From Ceratothoa steindachneri (taxonomy: Eukaryota; Arthropoda; Malacostraca; Isopoda; Cymothoidae), in contig OZ018338.1 of NCBI GenBank assembly GCA_963969495.1, forward strand, positions 48,098,780 through 48,162,779: a stretch of 64,000 nt of DNA, read 5' to 3'. The notes under the pieces were generated by a model. The model was given only the letters and a program-made list of their open reading frames with translations. It ran no database searches and was not told the origin of the DNA. Shown piece by piece: positions 11,334 through 21,813 of this stretch (positions are counted from its first letter, which is position 1; each line of letters opens with the position of its first letter). A program made the position numbers and the translations under genes.

Positions 11334-13359
11334 CTACGTATATATTGGTGTGATTACTTCTTGTGTGCATAATTTTGTGCTCGGGAACCGACGTTGGTGT
11401 GAGGCTTTCGCCAGTAGCCTTGCATGTAAATTAAGCGTGCCGCCTGTTCCCTGTAGCTCAGGAATGACACCATTCGTTAGAGTGGACCAGACCTTTTTTC
11501 CAAGTTTTGGGGTGACGACATTGATGGTCTCTAAACGTTTCCTCCTGTACACATCTCTTTTTGCCTAAGTTGTTCATGCCTTCTAACTTTGTTTATAAAC
11601 AGAGAGGCAGTGTTCTGGACACGTTGGAACCTTTTCATCGAAGTTTTATTGGCCGCCTGAGAGACTACCGCGGGGCAGATGAGCTTATCCCGGACATACA
11701 TCAGATATATTTTCATGATGTTGGCCGAGCTAAGATATCTAAACCTGTGTAGCTTGGAGATTTCTCTCCTTGCTAGGTTCTGCCTCTCCGTGTGGTGTCT
11801 CGAGTATACATGGTCGGTGATTTTAAGGCCCAGAACGATGCCTTCGGCGGAGTAGCCGTATCTCCTTCCATCTATGATGATGGGCCATGTTAATTCGCGG
11901 CTCAGCGGGACGATCTTGAATTTGTCCCTGTTGGTCCTGATCTCCCATCGTCTCTCGTACCGGCTGATGTTGTTGATTTCCGCTATTGTGCGAATCGCCT
12001 GCGCCCTCGCTTTCCTCTCCGGGCATGGGACAATTTGAGTGATGTCATCTGTGAATTTCAGATACATCGTGCCCCTGTGCACCGGAGTTGGGAGGTCGAT
12101 TGTGAAGACCAAGTAAAGCAGAGGACTCAGGCAGCTTCCCTGAGGAACGCCCACCTCCAATTCGAATTAGGGTCCTCTACCCTTCTATCATGAGACAGGC
12201 CCTTCTGTCCATGACGAAGTCACAGAGGATATTTTCCAGGAATGGGTCTAGCTGTACGTTTAGGATCTTGTATTGAACTCCTTCCAGCCAGACTTTATCG
12301 AAGACCTTTTGCACGTCCCTCAACAAAATGTCTACATAGAACCTGTTTACTTGGGAGTATGCTACTTCTTCTGTTAGGAGCGCCAGGGCGGTATATGTGC
12401 TCCCTTTTTGTGAAACGCATATATTTGGGGGTTGTGCGCTCCTTACTGGCTCAGTTGAGCTTGTAGCCCATCTGCTAAAATTTTCTCGAAAATTTTTCCC
12501 TGTATCTCTAGAAGAGAGATCGGGCGATAGTTTGCCACCTGGTCTGGGTGCTTGTATTGGTGATCTTGTTTATCTCCTCATCAATCTATTCGAGATTAGC
12601 GTCTCCCAGGGCAGTTAGATGGTATGTAATGAGTATATCTCTATATAGCTCCCAGTTAGCTTTAGCGTAACTTTTCCTAAGTGGAACGGGCTTGAGTACT
12701 GGAGCAAGCGAGATCGTAGTGAGAATCGGGATATGGTGGCTCGGTACCACTGGTCCGGGCTCATTGACGATTTTGAAGGGAAAGTTTTTGCTTGTTAACA
12801 CAATGTCCGGTTTTGTTGCCGAACATTGTGTTAAGAAGGTCGGGAAATCTGGCCCGCCACTCTGGAGTCTCTTCTTTCGAGTAGCAGTTCCAGGTTTCTT
12901 TCCGTTTGGTCGGTGCTTCCGTAGCCTGACGCACCGCATCTGGCATTTAGATCGCCGCCAAGCAATGCTAGTTTCCCGCGCCCGAAGAGGTAATAAAATT
13001 TAGGGATCAGCAGGTATTTACGTCGTGGAGGTTTATAGGCAGCCGCCACGATCAAGTTTCCAACCAGGGTAGGTATTACTACCGCCACAAATGATTCATC
13101 TAGGTTTGGGAGTGTTCTGTATGTAATGTTGTTTCAGATCTCGATGGCAGCGCCATCGTATCGTTTATGTGTGTGGTTTTTGTTTATTACTGTAGTTTGG
13201 TATCTTTATCCTGTTTGTGTTTGTGTTAACGCCGTGTTCGGTGATAAGGATTAGGTCGGGATCCACTTTACGAAATATGTTTCCGTAAGGAATGTGTTTC
13301 CCTTCCCATCCATTGGCTTTAACTGTGAGAATTCTTAATGTATTGTTATTTTTTTCCAT
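11334..13359 (-). pseudogene. J5 ORF2: endonuclease and RT, internally deleted
   Basis: ORF2 starts at ATG 13359 and reads into an ILTVKANGW motif and DPDLILITEHGVNTN (near 13240). GDLNARCGASGYGS lies near 12950, SATKPDIVLTS near 12800-12830, and a PSHHIPI segment replaces the usual SDHI (near 12740). Just after the endonuclease, at about 12550, the sequence jumps into the RT finger region, so about 700 bp of linker are gone. RT motifs VPQGSCLSPLLYLVF (near 12130) and TDDITQI, a change from the usual ADD, are within the long frame 11531-12160. The C-terminal end is frameshifted at 11334-11550. Confidence 0.85.
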
Positions 13360-13439
13360 GATTGTGTTGTCTGGTGCTTGTGCGTTTGTGTGGGTGTTTC
13401 TTCTTTTAGTGGTTTTTGTTGCGTGTGTTTTTTCCGTTC

Positions 13440-15003
13440 CTAATTCTGTTGAATTCTGCCTCGCTTACGGTGAGGCAGGAGTCCCTATATAGTTTTATCT
13501 TGGCCTCGATGAGCGCTGTGTCGATTAGCGCTTCTTGGTCTGGTGAGTCATAAGACCATTTTAATAAGCCCGTTTTTACTACTTTGATGATTTCTTTACC
13601 TTGGGCTCTTCTGGGAACGAGGTTTCAGCATTTCTAAAGAATTTGATATTGATTTCATCGCCATCGTATTCCTTATTCTTCCTTGAGTTCTTCCTTCTGC
13701 TCTTTCTCCTCGCTCTCTCATGGATCCTAGGAGGCTGGGAGCTCTCTTGTTCATCCTCAGATGACGAAGCTGAGCTTAAGATGTTCCCTTCGGCCTGCTT
13801 GATACTTCTGGCTGATCTTTTTTGCACTCTCCTCCCTTTTCGTCCTCGCATCAATTCTGGGATCCCTGTTTGGGGACCTATGAGGGGCTGATTTTGGTTC
13901 CGGGTTCTTGTTCTTTTTCTCATTTCCTTCTGCAACTCGTGGGAAAGCGGTCGCTGGTGCTTCTTCCTCTATGCCGAATTTCATCTGTAGGACTTCCCCT
14001 GAAGGTGGGTTCTCCGGGAACCACATCTCAGTTAAGCCATTGTGTTTGAACATGTTGTTTAGCTGTTTAGCGAAGCAGCCGAGGTTCGTTAAGTTGCGGA
14101 TATGGGGATATAGGATTTTGGTTGAGCTTTTATCCTCCTTGCCTACCTTAATATATGTCCTTTGCGCTGGGATGTTCAGATCATTTCCTGAAGTGGTGGC
14201 TTTTGCCGCTTGGGCGTAGGAGGTGTTCGCCCTCCTAACTCCTTCTGCCTTCTTCTCTTAAGTCTTTCTTTTTAGGATCTCCTTTTTTCTGGGGCAGGAC
14301 ATCGCCATTGCTCCATGTTTCTGTCCGCAGTTTGGTCACTTTTATTCTTTAGCTGGGCATTCGCGCCAGCCGTGGACTTTTTAGCTGCATCTGGAACAGG
14401 TTGATTCCTGCTCCTTGCAGTCCTTCGTGGTGTGGTGCTTCAGGCGATAGCATCTGAAGCAAATCTGCACAGAAGTGAACTTTTCCCGTTCGATTTGCTC
14501 ACCACTTATCTTGGCGTTGGAGAGAAGTAGCCCTATCGCCTTTGACTTTGTTGCCATTTCTGTCTCAGTAAATAATCTTAAAGACATGGTGATAATCTGT
14601 GTTATCTCGCTTGTTCTTGAACTTGATAACTTCAGCCACCCTCACCCATTTCTGATTCCTTTCAATCTCCTCCTTGATTTCCTTTGTTGTGCTGGCCGAT
14701 CCATGGGTCCAGCCTTCTGCACACCACACTCCTGTGTGCTTGAATTTGAGGAGGCGTGGTTGGTTCAAGGTTTATATTATTGAGGGTTTTAATCCCTTCC
14801 TCCTTTGTGAGCGCTTCCACGTCTTTTTAATGTTCGCATACTGCGACGTATCCTGCAGGCGTGTCTATTAGCCTTAGGACGGCCACACTAAGCTTGCCGA
14901 ACAGAGTCTCGTAGACTGTGCCCTTGTCCGGTTTTTCCTGGCCGAGTATACACCTTAGCGGGACCCTCGGGGCATTTTGGGTCGCCCTTATGGTGGTGAG
15001 CAC
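13440..15003 (-). pseudogene. J5 ORF1 gag-like protein, broken
   Basis: The N-terminal domain is readable at about 14830-15003 (PRVPLRCILGQEKPDKGTVY), then a TAA. The RRM-like part and first knuckle (CFRCYRLKHHTTKDC) are at 14381-14587, followed by CSRCS with altered continuation near 14381. A C-G-x3-H-type third knuckle is near 14320 with changed residues. The conserved MWFPENPPSGEVLQM segment is near 14000-14035, then a basic/serine linker (13579-13935) and a KWSYDSPDQE-type C-terminus near 13530-13560. The exact start codon is not clear. Frameshifts split it at least five times. Confidence 0.75.
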
Positions 15004-15109
15004 CCCTTGAGGGGGGGAGGGAACACTCTTTACTGTTATTCTTGCCTTTTATTGATATTTACTAGTATTTATGAGTTTCTGTTATTTATTTTTCTTCGTG
15101 GTCAGAAAG

Positions 15110-16444
15110 GATAGGCCATTTGCATGTCCCTCGTTTTATACCCTTTTCACGTCTATTGGTTTCAGTTGTCTTAGAAGGGGTATGCTTCATGTACGAAGAC
15201 CTTGAGATTGAAGTCACGGGCTTGGTACCGGAATTCCTTTACGATATAGAAATTGTCTTTGGAGTCGGTTGTCCAATCCGTTTCGGTTTCCGTCGGTATA
15301 GTATTTTTCTTAGTCTTCTGTGTTTTAGTTTCTTTCCTTAGTTTTTGATCGGTATTTATTTCTTCTGATTCGGTGTCTTTTTTGGTCTCTTTGGCCTGTC
15401 CTTGTTCTCTCTTCTCTGTTCCAACACACATCATGTCCTTTACATTTAATGTCTTCCCGGTTGTGACTTCGTATATGAGTGCTGATGGTGGGTTGGGGGG
15501 GAACCACATCTTGCGAATCCTATTTTTCTCTAAAAGGAAGTTTAGGGTATTCGCGAAGGTTCCCGGTTCCGCGATATTGTTTACGTGGGCAAACATTATA
15601 CAGACAAGTATTTTCTAAGCCGGTGCCCTCGTTCACGTTGATATTAATTTGGGGTTCTTGTGTATTTTACTTCTTTAACCGTGACTTTGGCAATACTTGC
15701 ATAGGTCTGGTTGTTTTTTTCTGATCTTCCTCTCGTTGTTCGTGCTCTTTTCTCTATATGATGCTCTTGCGTTTGGGGCAGTTTATAGACATAGTCCTGT
15801 AAGGACCCTGGCAGTTGATGTATTTCTTCATTTGTTCTTTGCATTCATTGAAGATATGTCCGACTTGACGGCACTTGGAGCATATCTTCTAGTCCTTTTG
15901 GGGGCAGTTCATCGTTACGTAATCCTCTAGTGCATAGCACTGAAAACGTGTTTGGACGTTAACGAATTTTTCCAACTCCATGTTGTCTGGAGGGATTTTC
16001 ATCCCAAATTCCAGAATCCCATTTGGGAGTGCCAATTCCGTTGTCGCACACACGATCTCAAACACGTGTCTGGTTTCTAAATTTGACAAGGTCAGTAATT
16101 TTGAGGTTTTGGTTTTCATTTTCAATCTCCGGGGTCAGTTCTTCTTGCGTGTGGGCTCCTACGTATTCGTCGATTTTTCTGCAGATGATTGATCGGCTTG
16201 CCAGTAGTTGTGGTGGTAATTTTGGTGTTAGTCCTATCTTGTTTAGGGCCGTTGTTCCTTTCAGGGAAACCAATCTTTCCACACCTTCTTGTTTGTGGCA
16301 GAGAGCCACATAACCGTTTGGGACATTAATCAACCTTGTCACAGCTATTTTTAGGTCGAGGTACAGAGTTCTAATAAGATCTCCTCTCTCCTGCTTCTGT
16401 TTTTCCTGTTCTACCCTAAGCGGTAGTCTTTTGTATTCGTCCAT
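15110..16444 (-). pseudogene. J6 ORF1 gag-like protein, truncated
   Basis: The start is the ATG at 16444 (MDEYKRLPLRVEQEKQKQER). The N-terminal domain with TRLINVPNGYVALCHKQEGV runs to about 16058 and the RRM-like region follows at 15889-16125. The first knuckle is CYALEDYVTMNC. The second and third knuckles, near 15780-15900, are frame-broken. The conserved LNFLLEKNRIRKMWFPPNPPS segment is at 15480-15560, and an acidic linker and the VFVHEAYPF motif are near 15180. Compared with J14 the protein is about 40 residues short at its C-terminus. J6 and J14 are clearly one subfamily. Confidence 0.8.
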
Positions 16445-16589
16445 TTTTGTGGTGGGTGTCCCTCCCTTCTTAAAATAGGGGGTGAGGGAGGGGGATTAGG
16501 CGATAATTTAGGATGATGCGCCTACGTAAATTAATATTATTTCTCTTTAGGTACCTCCGCAATGGGAGGGTTTGGGTGCGGTAGGGAGG
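15110..16589 (-). mobile_element. J6, Jockey-like LINE remnant: gag and leader only
   Basis: Minus-strand copy of the subfamily seen again in J14. It has a 5' leader (16445-16589) containing TAGGTACCTCCGCAATGGGA at 16548-16567, which J14 shares near 63648-63667. The gag follows. The copy is cut at about 15110, inside the C-terminal KW-type domain, where J5 begins. At its 5' end it meets the 5' end of plus-strand J7 head to head. Confidence 0.75.
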
Positions 16590-16955
16590 GAAGTAGCACC
16601 CGTCTCCATGTAGTTAGATGCAGTTTTGGCATAGGTACCCGTAAGGGGATGACAAAAACTTAGCGGTCGTTGATTAGGCCGCTATGCATCAAGTCCACCA
16701 AGCTCAACCCTCTGAGGTCCCCACTCGAGACTCGCCGCCATCTATCATCACCCATCATCCCGGCACCACCCGAGCGGGGGACCAACAGGAAATTGGACGG
16801 CAGCGCTTTTCTCATTTGCCGTTCCAAACACACTCTCGGCTCTGCCTCCCTTACCACTTCTGAAATCACTTTTCTCACCCAAAACACAATAATTACACAT
16901 TTCTTACAGAGAGGAACATAAAATACGAGAAAGAAGAGAAAAGACGACCGCGACG

Positions 16956-18201
16956 ATGGAGGCCCTCCCTAAGAGGGTCCCCCTAAGCACCATACCAGGA
17001 ACAAAGGCACCGGAGAAGACATTGTGCCAAACCCTATTCGCTAAGCTGAGGATCGCGCTCATAAAACTAATTGAGATTCCAAATGGTTTCATCGCAATAT
17101 GCGGTGAAAACAAAGACATAGATCGGCTCCTATCCGAAAAAGGAGCCGAATTCCTAAAACCACTCAACTTGGAAGTGAAGTCACCACCAGCAATCTCGGC
17201 CAACCGCAGCATCATCTGACGAAAGGTAGAAAGCTGGGTAGGGGAAAACTCCTCCGCCGAGATTAAGGCAGAAATCGAAGCAAACCACAATTGGGCTGAG
17301 GTCAAGGATGTTATAAAATTCCGCGACCATACCCATGTCTTCAAGGTGACGTTGCTGACGACGAAAATGGCCCACCAGGCGGCAACGGAGGGACTCCTCA
17401 TTTTTAACATGAGGATCCCAGGATGCAACATTGAACACGAAAAATACCACAGCATCCAGATGCGTTTCGTGTGCTACAAGCTAAAAGCACACACCACCGC
17501 CAACTGCCCGCAAAGGAAAAATATGGTGCAGTGAATGTGCCACTGAGAGTCACAGGTATGACTCATGCAATAGCACCGAAAAAAAGTGCATGAATTGCAA
17601 GGGGCTCCATCGAACGATGGCCCTTAACTACCCCAAAAGAAAAGAAATCATTAACAAAATAAAAAAAAAAAGAAAGAAGATGAATACTTACGCGACCACA
17701 GTGAAGAAAAGTGAAGAGATGACCTCAGCAATGGCAACTCCTTTACAAATGGTCTTCACAAATGACCTAAGTGCCAAAATTCTCATTTGCATTACTCATG
17801 CAAACGTGGCATACGCGGTAAAACCTGAATGCTATAACCAGGTTCTTAACGCACTACTAAAAGCATACAATATACCCTCGATCATCGTGCCCGCTAACCT
17901 CGAATGCTCTAAGGCATTCAAGGATAGCGTCATCAAAAATAACACTAACCAGGAGAAAACCATAGGACTAATGGATGTTATTGAAACCCCCTCATCGGAG
18001 GAATCCGAAGAGGAAAACGATGAAGAAGAGGAAGAAAACACATCTTCGGATAGTGACGAGGGCCCATGCACTCGCACAAGAGCAACGAAGAGTAAATCCA
18101 AAACTCCTAGTCCTCTTCCGAAGAGTGAAAAGCCTGGGGGCTCCAAACCAGCCCTACAGGCCCCCCCCCCCAAAAAAAAGAATAAGAAAAAACATGGATA
18201 A
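16956..18201 (+). pseudogene. J7 ORF1 gag-like protein, few disabling changes
   Basis: Gag with start ATG 16956 (MEALPKRVPLSTIPGTKAPE). The N-terminal domain IALIKLIEIPNGFIAICGENK is followed by SII and an in-frame TGA (17218-17220), where related copies have Cys. The RRM-like domain follows (17230-17450), then knuckle 1 CYKLKAHTTANC. A two-base deletion relative to J8 near 17520 breaks the frame before knuckles 2 and 3 (CMNCKGLHRTMALNY, last Cys changed to Tyr). The final frame 17590-18201 keeps the LNALLKAYNIPSI segment, an acidic/serine stretch and a lysine-rich end. Only 12 bases separate its stop from the ORF2 ATG. Confidence 0.85.
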
Positions 18202-18213
18202 ATACATTTCACA

Positions 18214-20929
18214 ATGCAACGGAACGCACTAAGAATCAATACCAACGGCTGGACGACGAAGCGAACTCTTTACGGAAATTTGTTCAGAGAAATATACGCA
18301 GATGTCATCCTGATTTCTGAACATGGGATTGACACTCGTAGCTCCGAAATGAAGATCTGGAACTACGACGTGTTAATGACAAATTACTCTCAAGAGCGGT
18401 ACGACGGTGCCGCCATCGCCATCCAAAGAGGGATCAAGTACAAGTCAATAAGAAACCTAGAAGAATCCTATCTTATAATAAAGGTCGAACTCGATATAGG
18501 TAAGCTAGTCATCGCCACCGGGTACCAGCCACCGAGACGAGGATATTTACCAATTCAATCTCTCTCTGGCCAATTTGGCAGAAGAGCCCCTACCATATTA
18601 ATGGGGGATCTTAATACCAGATGTCGGGAATCCTGGTACAGGACCTTGAATGGAAATGGAAAGTGCCTGGAAACTATGGTGGACCGAAATATGGTCCAGA
18701 GAATAGGCCCGGACTTTCCTACCTATATTCGAGGAAGAAGAGCCACCAAACCCGACATTTGTCTAGCTAATCGTCAGCTACCATTCAATTACTACATGGA
18801 ACCATTCGAGGTACCATGTAGTGATCATATAGAGATCCTACTTACCATCAACAGGAACCCTATACAAGTCCCATCACCAGTCAGAAAAGACTAAAGAATA
18901 GCAGACTGGGCACGGTACACGGATCTTCTCGAGGCCTACCGTCCACCAAATACGGACGAGGTAATTCTCGAGGAGATAGACGAGGACCTCTTCGACCTTA
19001 ACGACCACCTTATAAACTCAGATAGGGCTTGCATCCACAAAACCCATTATAAAATCATCTCAACATACAGAAAGACTGGCTATATGAAATAATTATGTAG
19101 AGAATTGAGAGTAATTTACGAAATAAATATAAAAAATGCATCAGTTGACTAATTATAACGAAGTAAAGATATCGAAGAAGAGATCAACCAGTTGATCCTC
19201 GAACAACAACAGAGGCGATGGGACGATGCGATCGAGAGCATCGATCGAGACACATCACCCAAAACTTTTATAGAAAGTCACAAGTCTCAGAGGATCATCA
19301 TGGAAAAAGAAGAAAATGGAAATCCAAAAAGAAGATGGATCCATAAAACATAAGATAGAAACATCAAAGTAATATTCCGTCGTTATTGGTAAAAAATCTT
19401 CAGTATACCCGAAGAAGAGAACGAAGATTTTCATATAGAGTTTGAAAATAACATCGTAGACGAGCTTAACACGAAAATACACATAACGCATCCTCATCAC
19501 CAGGTGGACAGAATGCGTGACGGAGACGCCGAGATCACCGAAGAAGAGATTCTTGGCGCACTCCGCTCATTCCGCCAAAAAGCCCAAGGCCAATCGGGGC
19601 TTACGAAGCTAAACTTCGAAATGGCATCAGCAAACGTCATAGAAGGAATGAGACGAATATCAGCGTATGTCTGAATACGGGGTACTTTCCAGATCCTTAC
19701 AAAAAGGGAAAGCTGATCTTCTTGCCCAAGCACGGAAAGGACCCAACGTTGAGAGAGAGCTACCGCCCAATTTCACTTCTGGAATTTGGCGGGAAACTCT
19801 TTAAGAAGATCCTCAACCAGACTGGTGTCTCACCTGGAAGAGAACTTCCTCTACAACCCTACCCAATACGGGTTTAGAAAGAAGCGAAGTATGGAAATGG
19901 CAATCAATGCCATTACGGAAAAGCTTGTCCAAGCCAAACGGGACAGGATTTACGTGGATATTGTTTGGCGGATGTATCAAAGGCGTTTGATAAGGTGTGG
20001 CAGCGGGGCATGCAGTATAAGATCTTACGGCTGGATATAAGTGAGAACTTGAAAAGAACTCTCTGTGAGTACGTCATGGAGAGAGCAGCGTATATCAGTT
20101 TAGGGTGCACGGACGGACCAAATTTTCCGCTCACTGCGGGCCTTCGGCAGGGGGTGGGGGTATGTCCTCCCACCCTTTACTTGATATCCACCGCGGATGT
20201 CCCAGCCCCCGTGTACCCCTTTTCCCTCAATATTCAATACGCCGAAGATTTCAACCAGATAATCATATTTCCATGGAGGAATGCATCGTGGCAAGCTCGC
20301 ATGACAGCAATAGAAATCGAAAATCCAAACACCTACGAGGCTCAATGGAAAATTAGAACCAACCAGGAGAAGTTCATGGTGGTCCCCATTGGACGCACAA
20401 GAAGAGCAGACGTGAGAGTGGGAGATACTCGCTATCCCTACACCAACGAATGCAATGCACTCGGTATGAAAATTATTTCTACCGGGTACAAGAAACACGT
20501 CGAAGAAAGAATTTCTTGAGCCTCGGCCGCTGTCAGAACTCTATATACGTTCAAAAATATACGTGAAAGTAACAAGATCTGCAATGCCCTTGTTAGATAT
20601 ATATGTTGCTGCAACCCGCCTTCACCCTCTCTTGTGTCTCAAAAACACAAAAGAGGCGACTACAGGTAGTGCAAAATAAATACATGTACCTAATCACAGG
20701 TACACACAGGCGAGAAAGAAGACGCCAAGAAGACCTGCGAAGAGAGGCGGGGATAACTCCCATTAACAAAGTCATCGAAGAACGGACCCGGAAGGTTTAG
20801 GATCTGGTTAATCGAGAACTGAGTAAAGAAATTACTCGTATGATTAACCAGAACAGAAGAGCAGAATGCCGCGCCAGATTCCCATGCTCCTTTAACCCAG
20901 TGTTTGGCAGGGTTGAAGTGCCATTCTAG
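18214..20929 (+). pseudogene. J7 ORF2: endonuclease and RT, broken
   Basis: Start ATG 18214. The endonuclease is intact to residue 226: NGW, DVILISEHGIDT, GYQPPRRGYLP, MGDLNTRCRESWYR, ATKPDICLANRQLPF and SDHIEILLTI. A TAC-to-TAA type change stops it at 18892-18894, after which the frame continues (ADWARY, EAYRPPNTDE). The linker has further stops. RT parts are FGGKLFKKILNQ (19780-19825), QYGFRKKRSMEMA (19865-19905), DVSKAFDKVW (19967-19996), a LRQGVGVCPPTLY variant with an extra residue (20140-20180), and YAEDFNQ, where the YADD second position is Glu (20240). The C-terminal TPINKVIEERTRK motif is at 20756-20794. ORF2 ends at TAG 20927-20929. Confidence 0.85.
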
Positions 20930-21327
20930 GCATGATGAGATGTATAATCTAAGAAAACAACCAAACTAAGGAAAAAACTCACAATTATGACTAAAACTTA
21001 CCGAAGAAGACAAAAGTAAAACCAAGAAAGAAGAAAACCACCGAATACGACGAGAAATCGACCCGACTATGAAAAAACAATAAAACTAAAACACACACAA
21101 ACATACAAAGAATACAAAAACATTAAGCACGCACTTAAAGTTTGAAAAACATAAACAAACAAGCAATGCATATCACACAACAAAGCTAAACTAAAGTTAG
21201 CAAGACAAATAAATGTCTTGAACGCCATAACAAATGAAAATCAACAAAACATCAAAGAATACACACTACAAAGAAATAATGAAAGTGATAGGCCTGATCA
21301 CCAGGCTCTTGCATCTCTTTGCACCCT
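20930..21327 (+). other. 3' UTR of J7 with two hairpins
   Basis: A-rich non-coding tail. It holds the 16-nt hairpin region at 21213-21228 (ATGTC..GCCAT, one mismatch) and the terminal stem-loop GCCTGATCACCAGGC at 21292-21306. It ends at the J8 insertion point. Confidence 0.65.
21317..21327. repeat. Left target-site duplication of J8
   Basis: CTTTGCACCCT, repeated exactly at 27715-27725. It marks the insertion of J8 into the 3' tail of J7 by target-primed reverse transcription. Confidence 0.85.
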
Positions 21328-21813
21328 CAATTCAATTCAATTAAGTTAAAGTGTGGGTGCGTGTATGGAAGGACGATAGGGGTGTGTGGATAGATAGAGA
21401 AAATAGACAAGCGATGACAAGAGAAAGAAGTGTGTTAGGGTGCAAAGAGATGCAAGAGCCTAGTGATTAGGCCTATCACTTTCATTATTTCTTTGTAGCG
21501 TGTATTCTGTGTTGTTTTGTTGATTGTTTATTTGTTATGGCGTTCAAGCCATTTGTCTTGATAACTTTAGTTTAGCTTTGTCTGTGATATGCATTGCTTA
21601 TTTGTTTGTTTTTTTCAAACTTTTAAGTGCGTGCTTAATGTTTTGTATTCTTTGTATGTGTGTTTTAGTTTTTTTGTTTCTTCTTAGTCGGTAGATTTCT
21701 CGTTGTATTCGGTTGTTTTCTTCTTTCTTGGTTTTAAGTTGTCTTCATCGGTGATTTTCTTTATTGCCATAATTGTGAGTATTGGTCTTGAATCGGTTGT
21801 TTCTTAGATTAGA
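21328..21813 (-). other. 3' UTR and tail of J8
   Basis: Non-coding. From the end inwards it holds an AATTG-type tail (21328-21345), the terminal stem-loop GCCTAGTGATTAGGC at 21458-21472, and the 16-nt hairpin ATGGCGTTCAAGCCAT at 21537-21552. The stem GCCTA/TAGGC is a compensated variant of GCCTG/CAGGC in J7. Confidence 0.7.

Larger units (their letters stand above)
10944..15110 (-). mobile_element. J5, Jockey-like LINE with internal deletion
   Basis: Minus-strand copy with 3' UTR (10944-11333), ORF2 (11334-13359) and gag (about 13440-15003). Its 3' terminal 19 bp, ATATACTCAGTTTTAGTAG, are shared with J15 at the right window edge. The linker between endonuclease and RT is missing (junction near 12550), and most of the 5' UTR is absent. 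Confidence 0.8.
16590..21327 (+). mobile_element. J7, plus-strand Jockey-like LINE, split by J8
   Basis: Relatively young copy in plus orientation: 5' UTR 16590-16955 (5' truncated, no conserved hairpin), gag 16956-18201, ORF2 18214-20929 and 3' UTR from 20930. Its final 147 bp continue at 27726-27872 on the other side of J8. The 11-bp sequence CTTTGCACCCT at 21317-21327 is repeated at 27715-27725 as the target duplication. J7 and J8 therefore form a large tail-to-tail inverted repeat with arms near 5 kb. Confidence 0.85.
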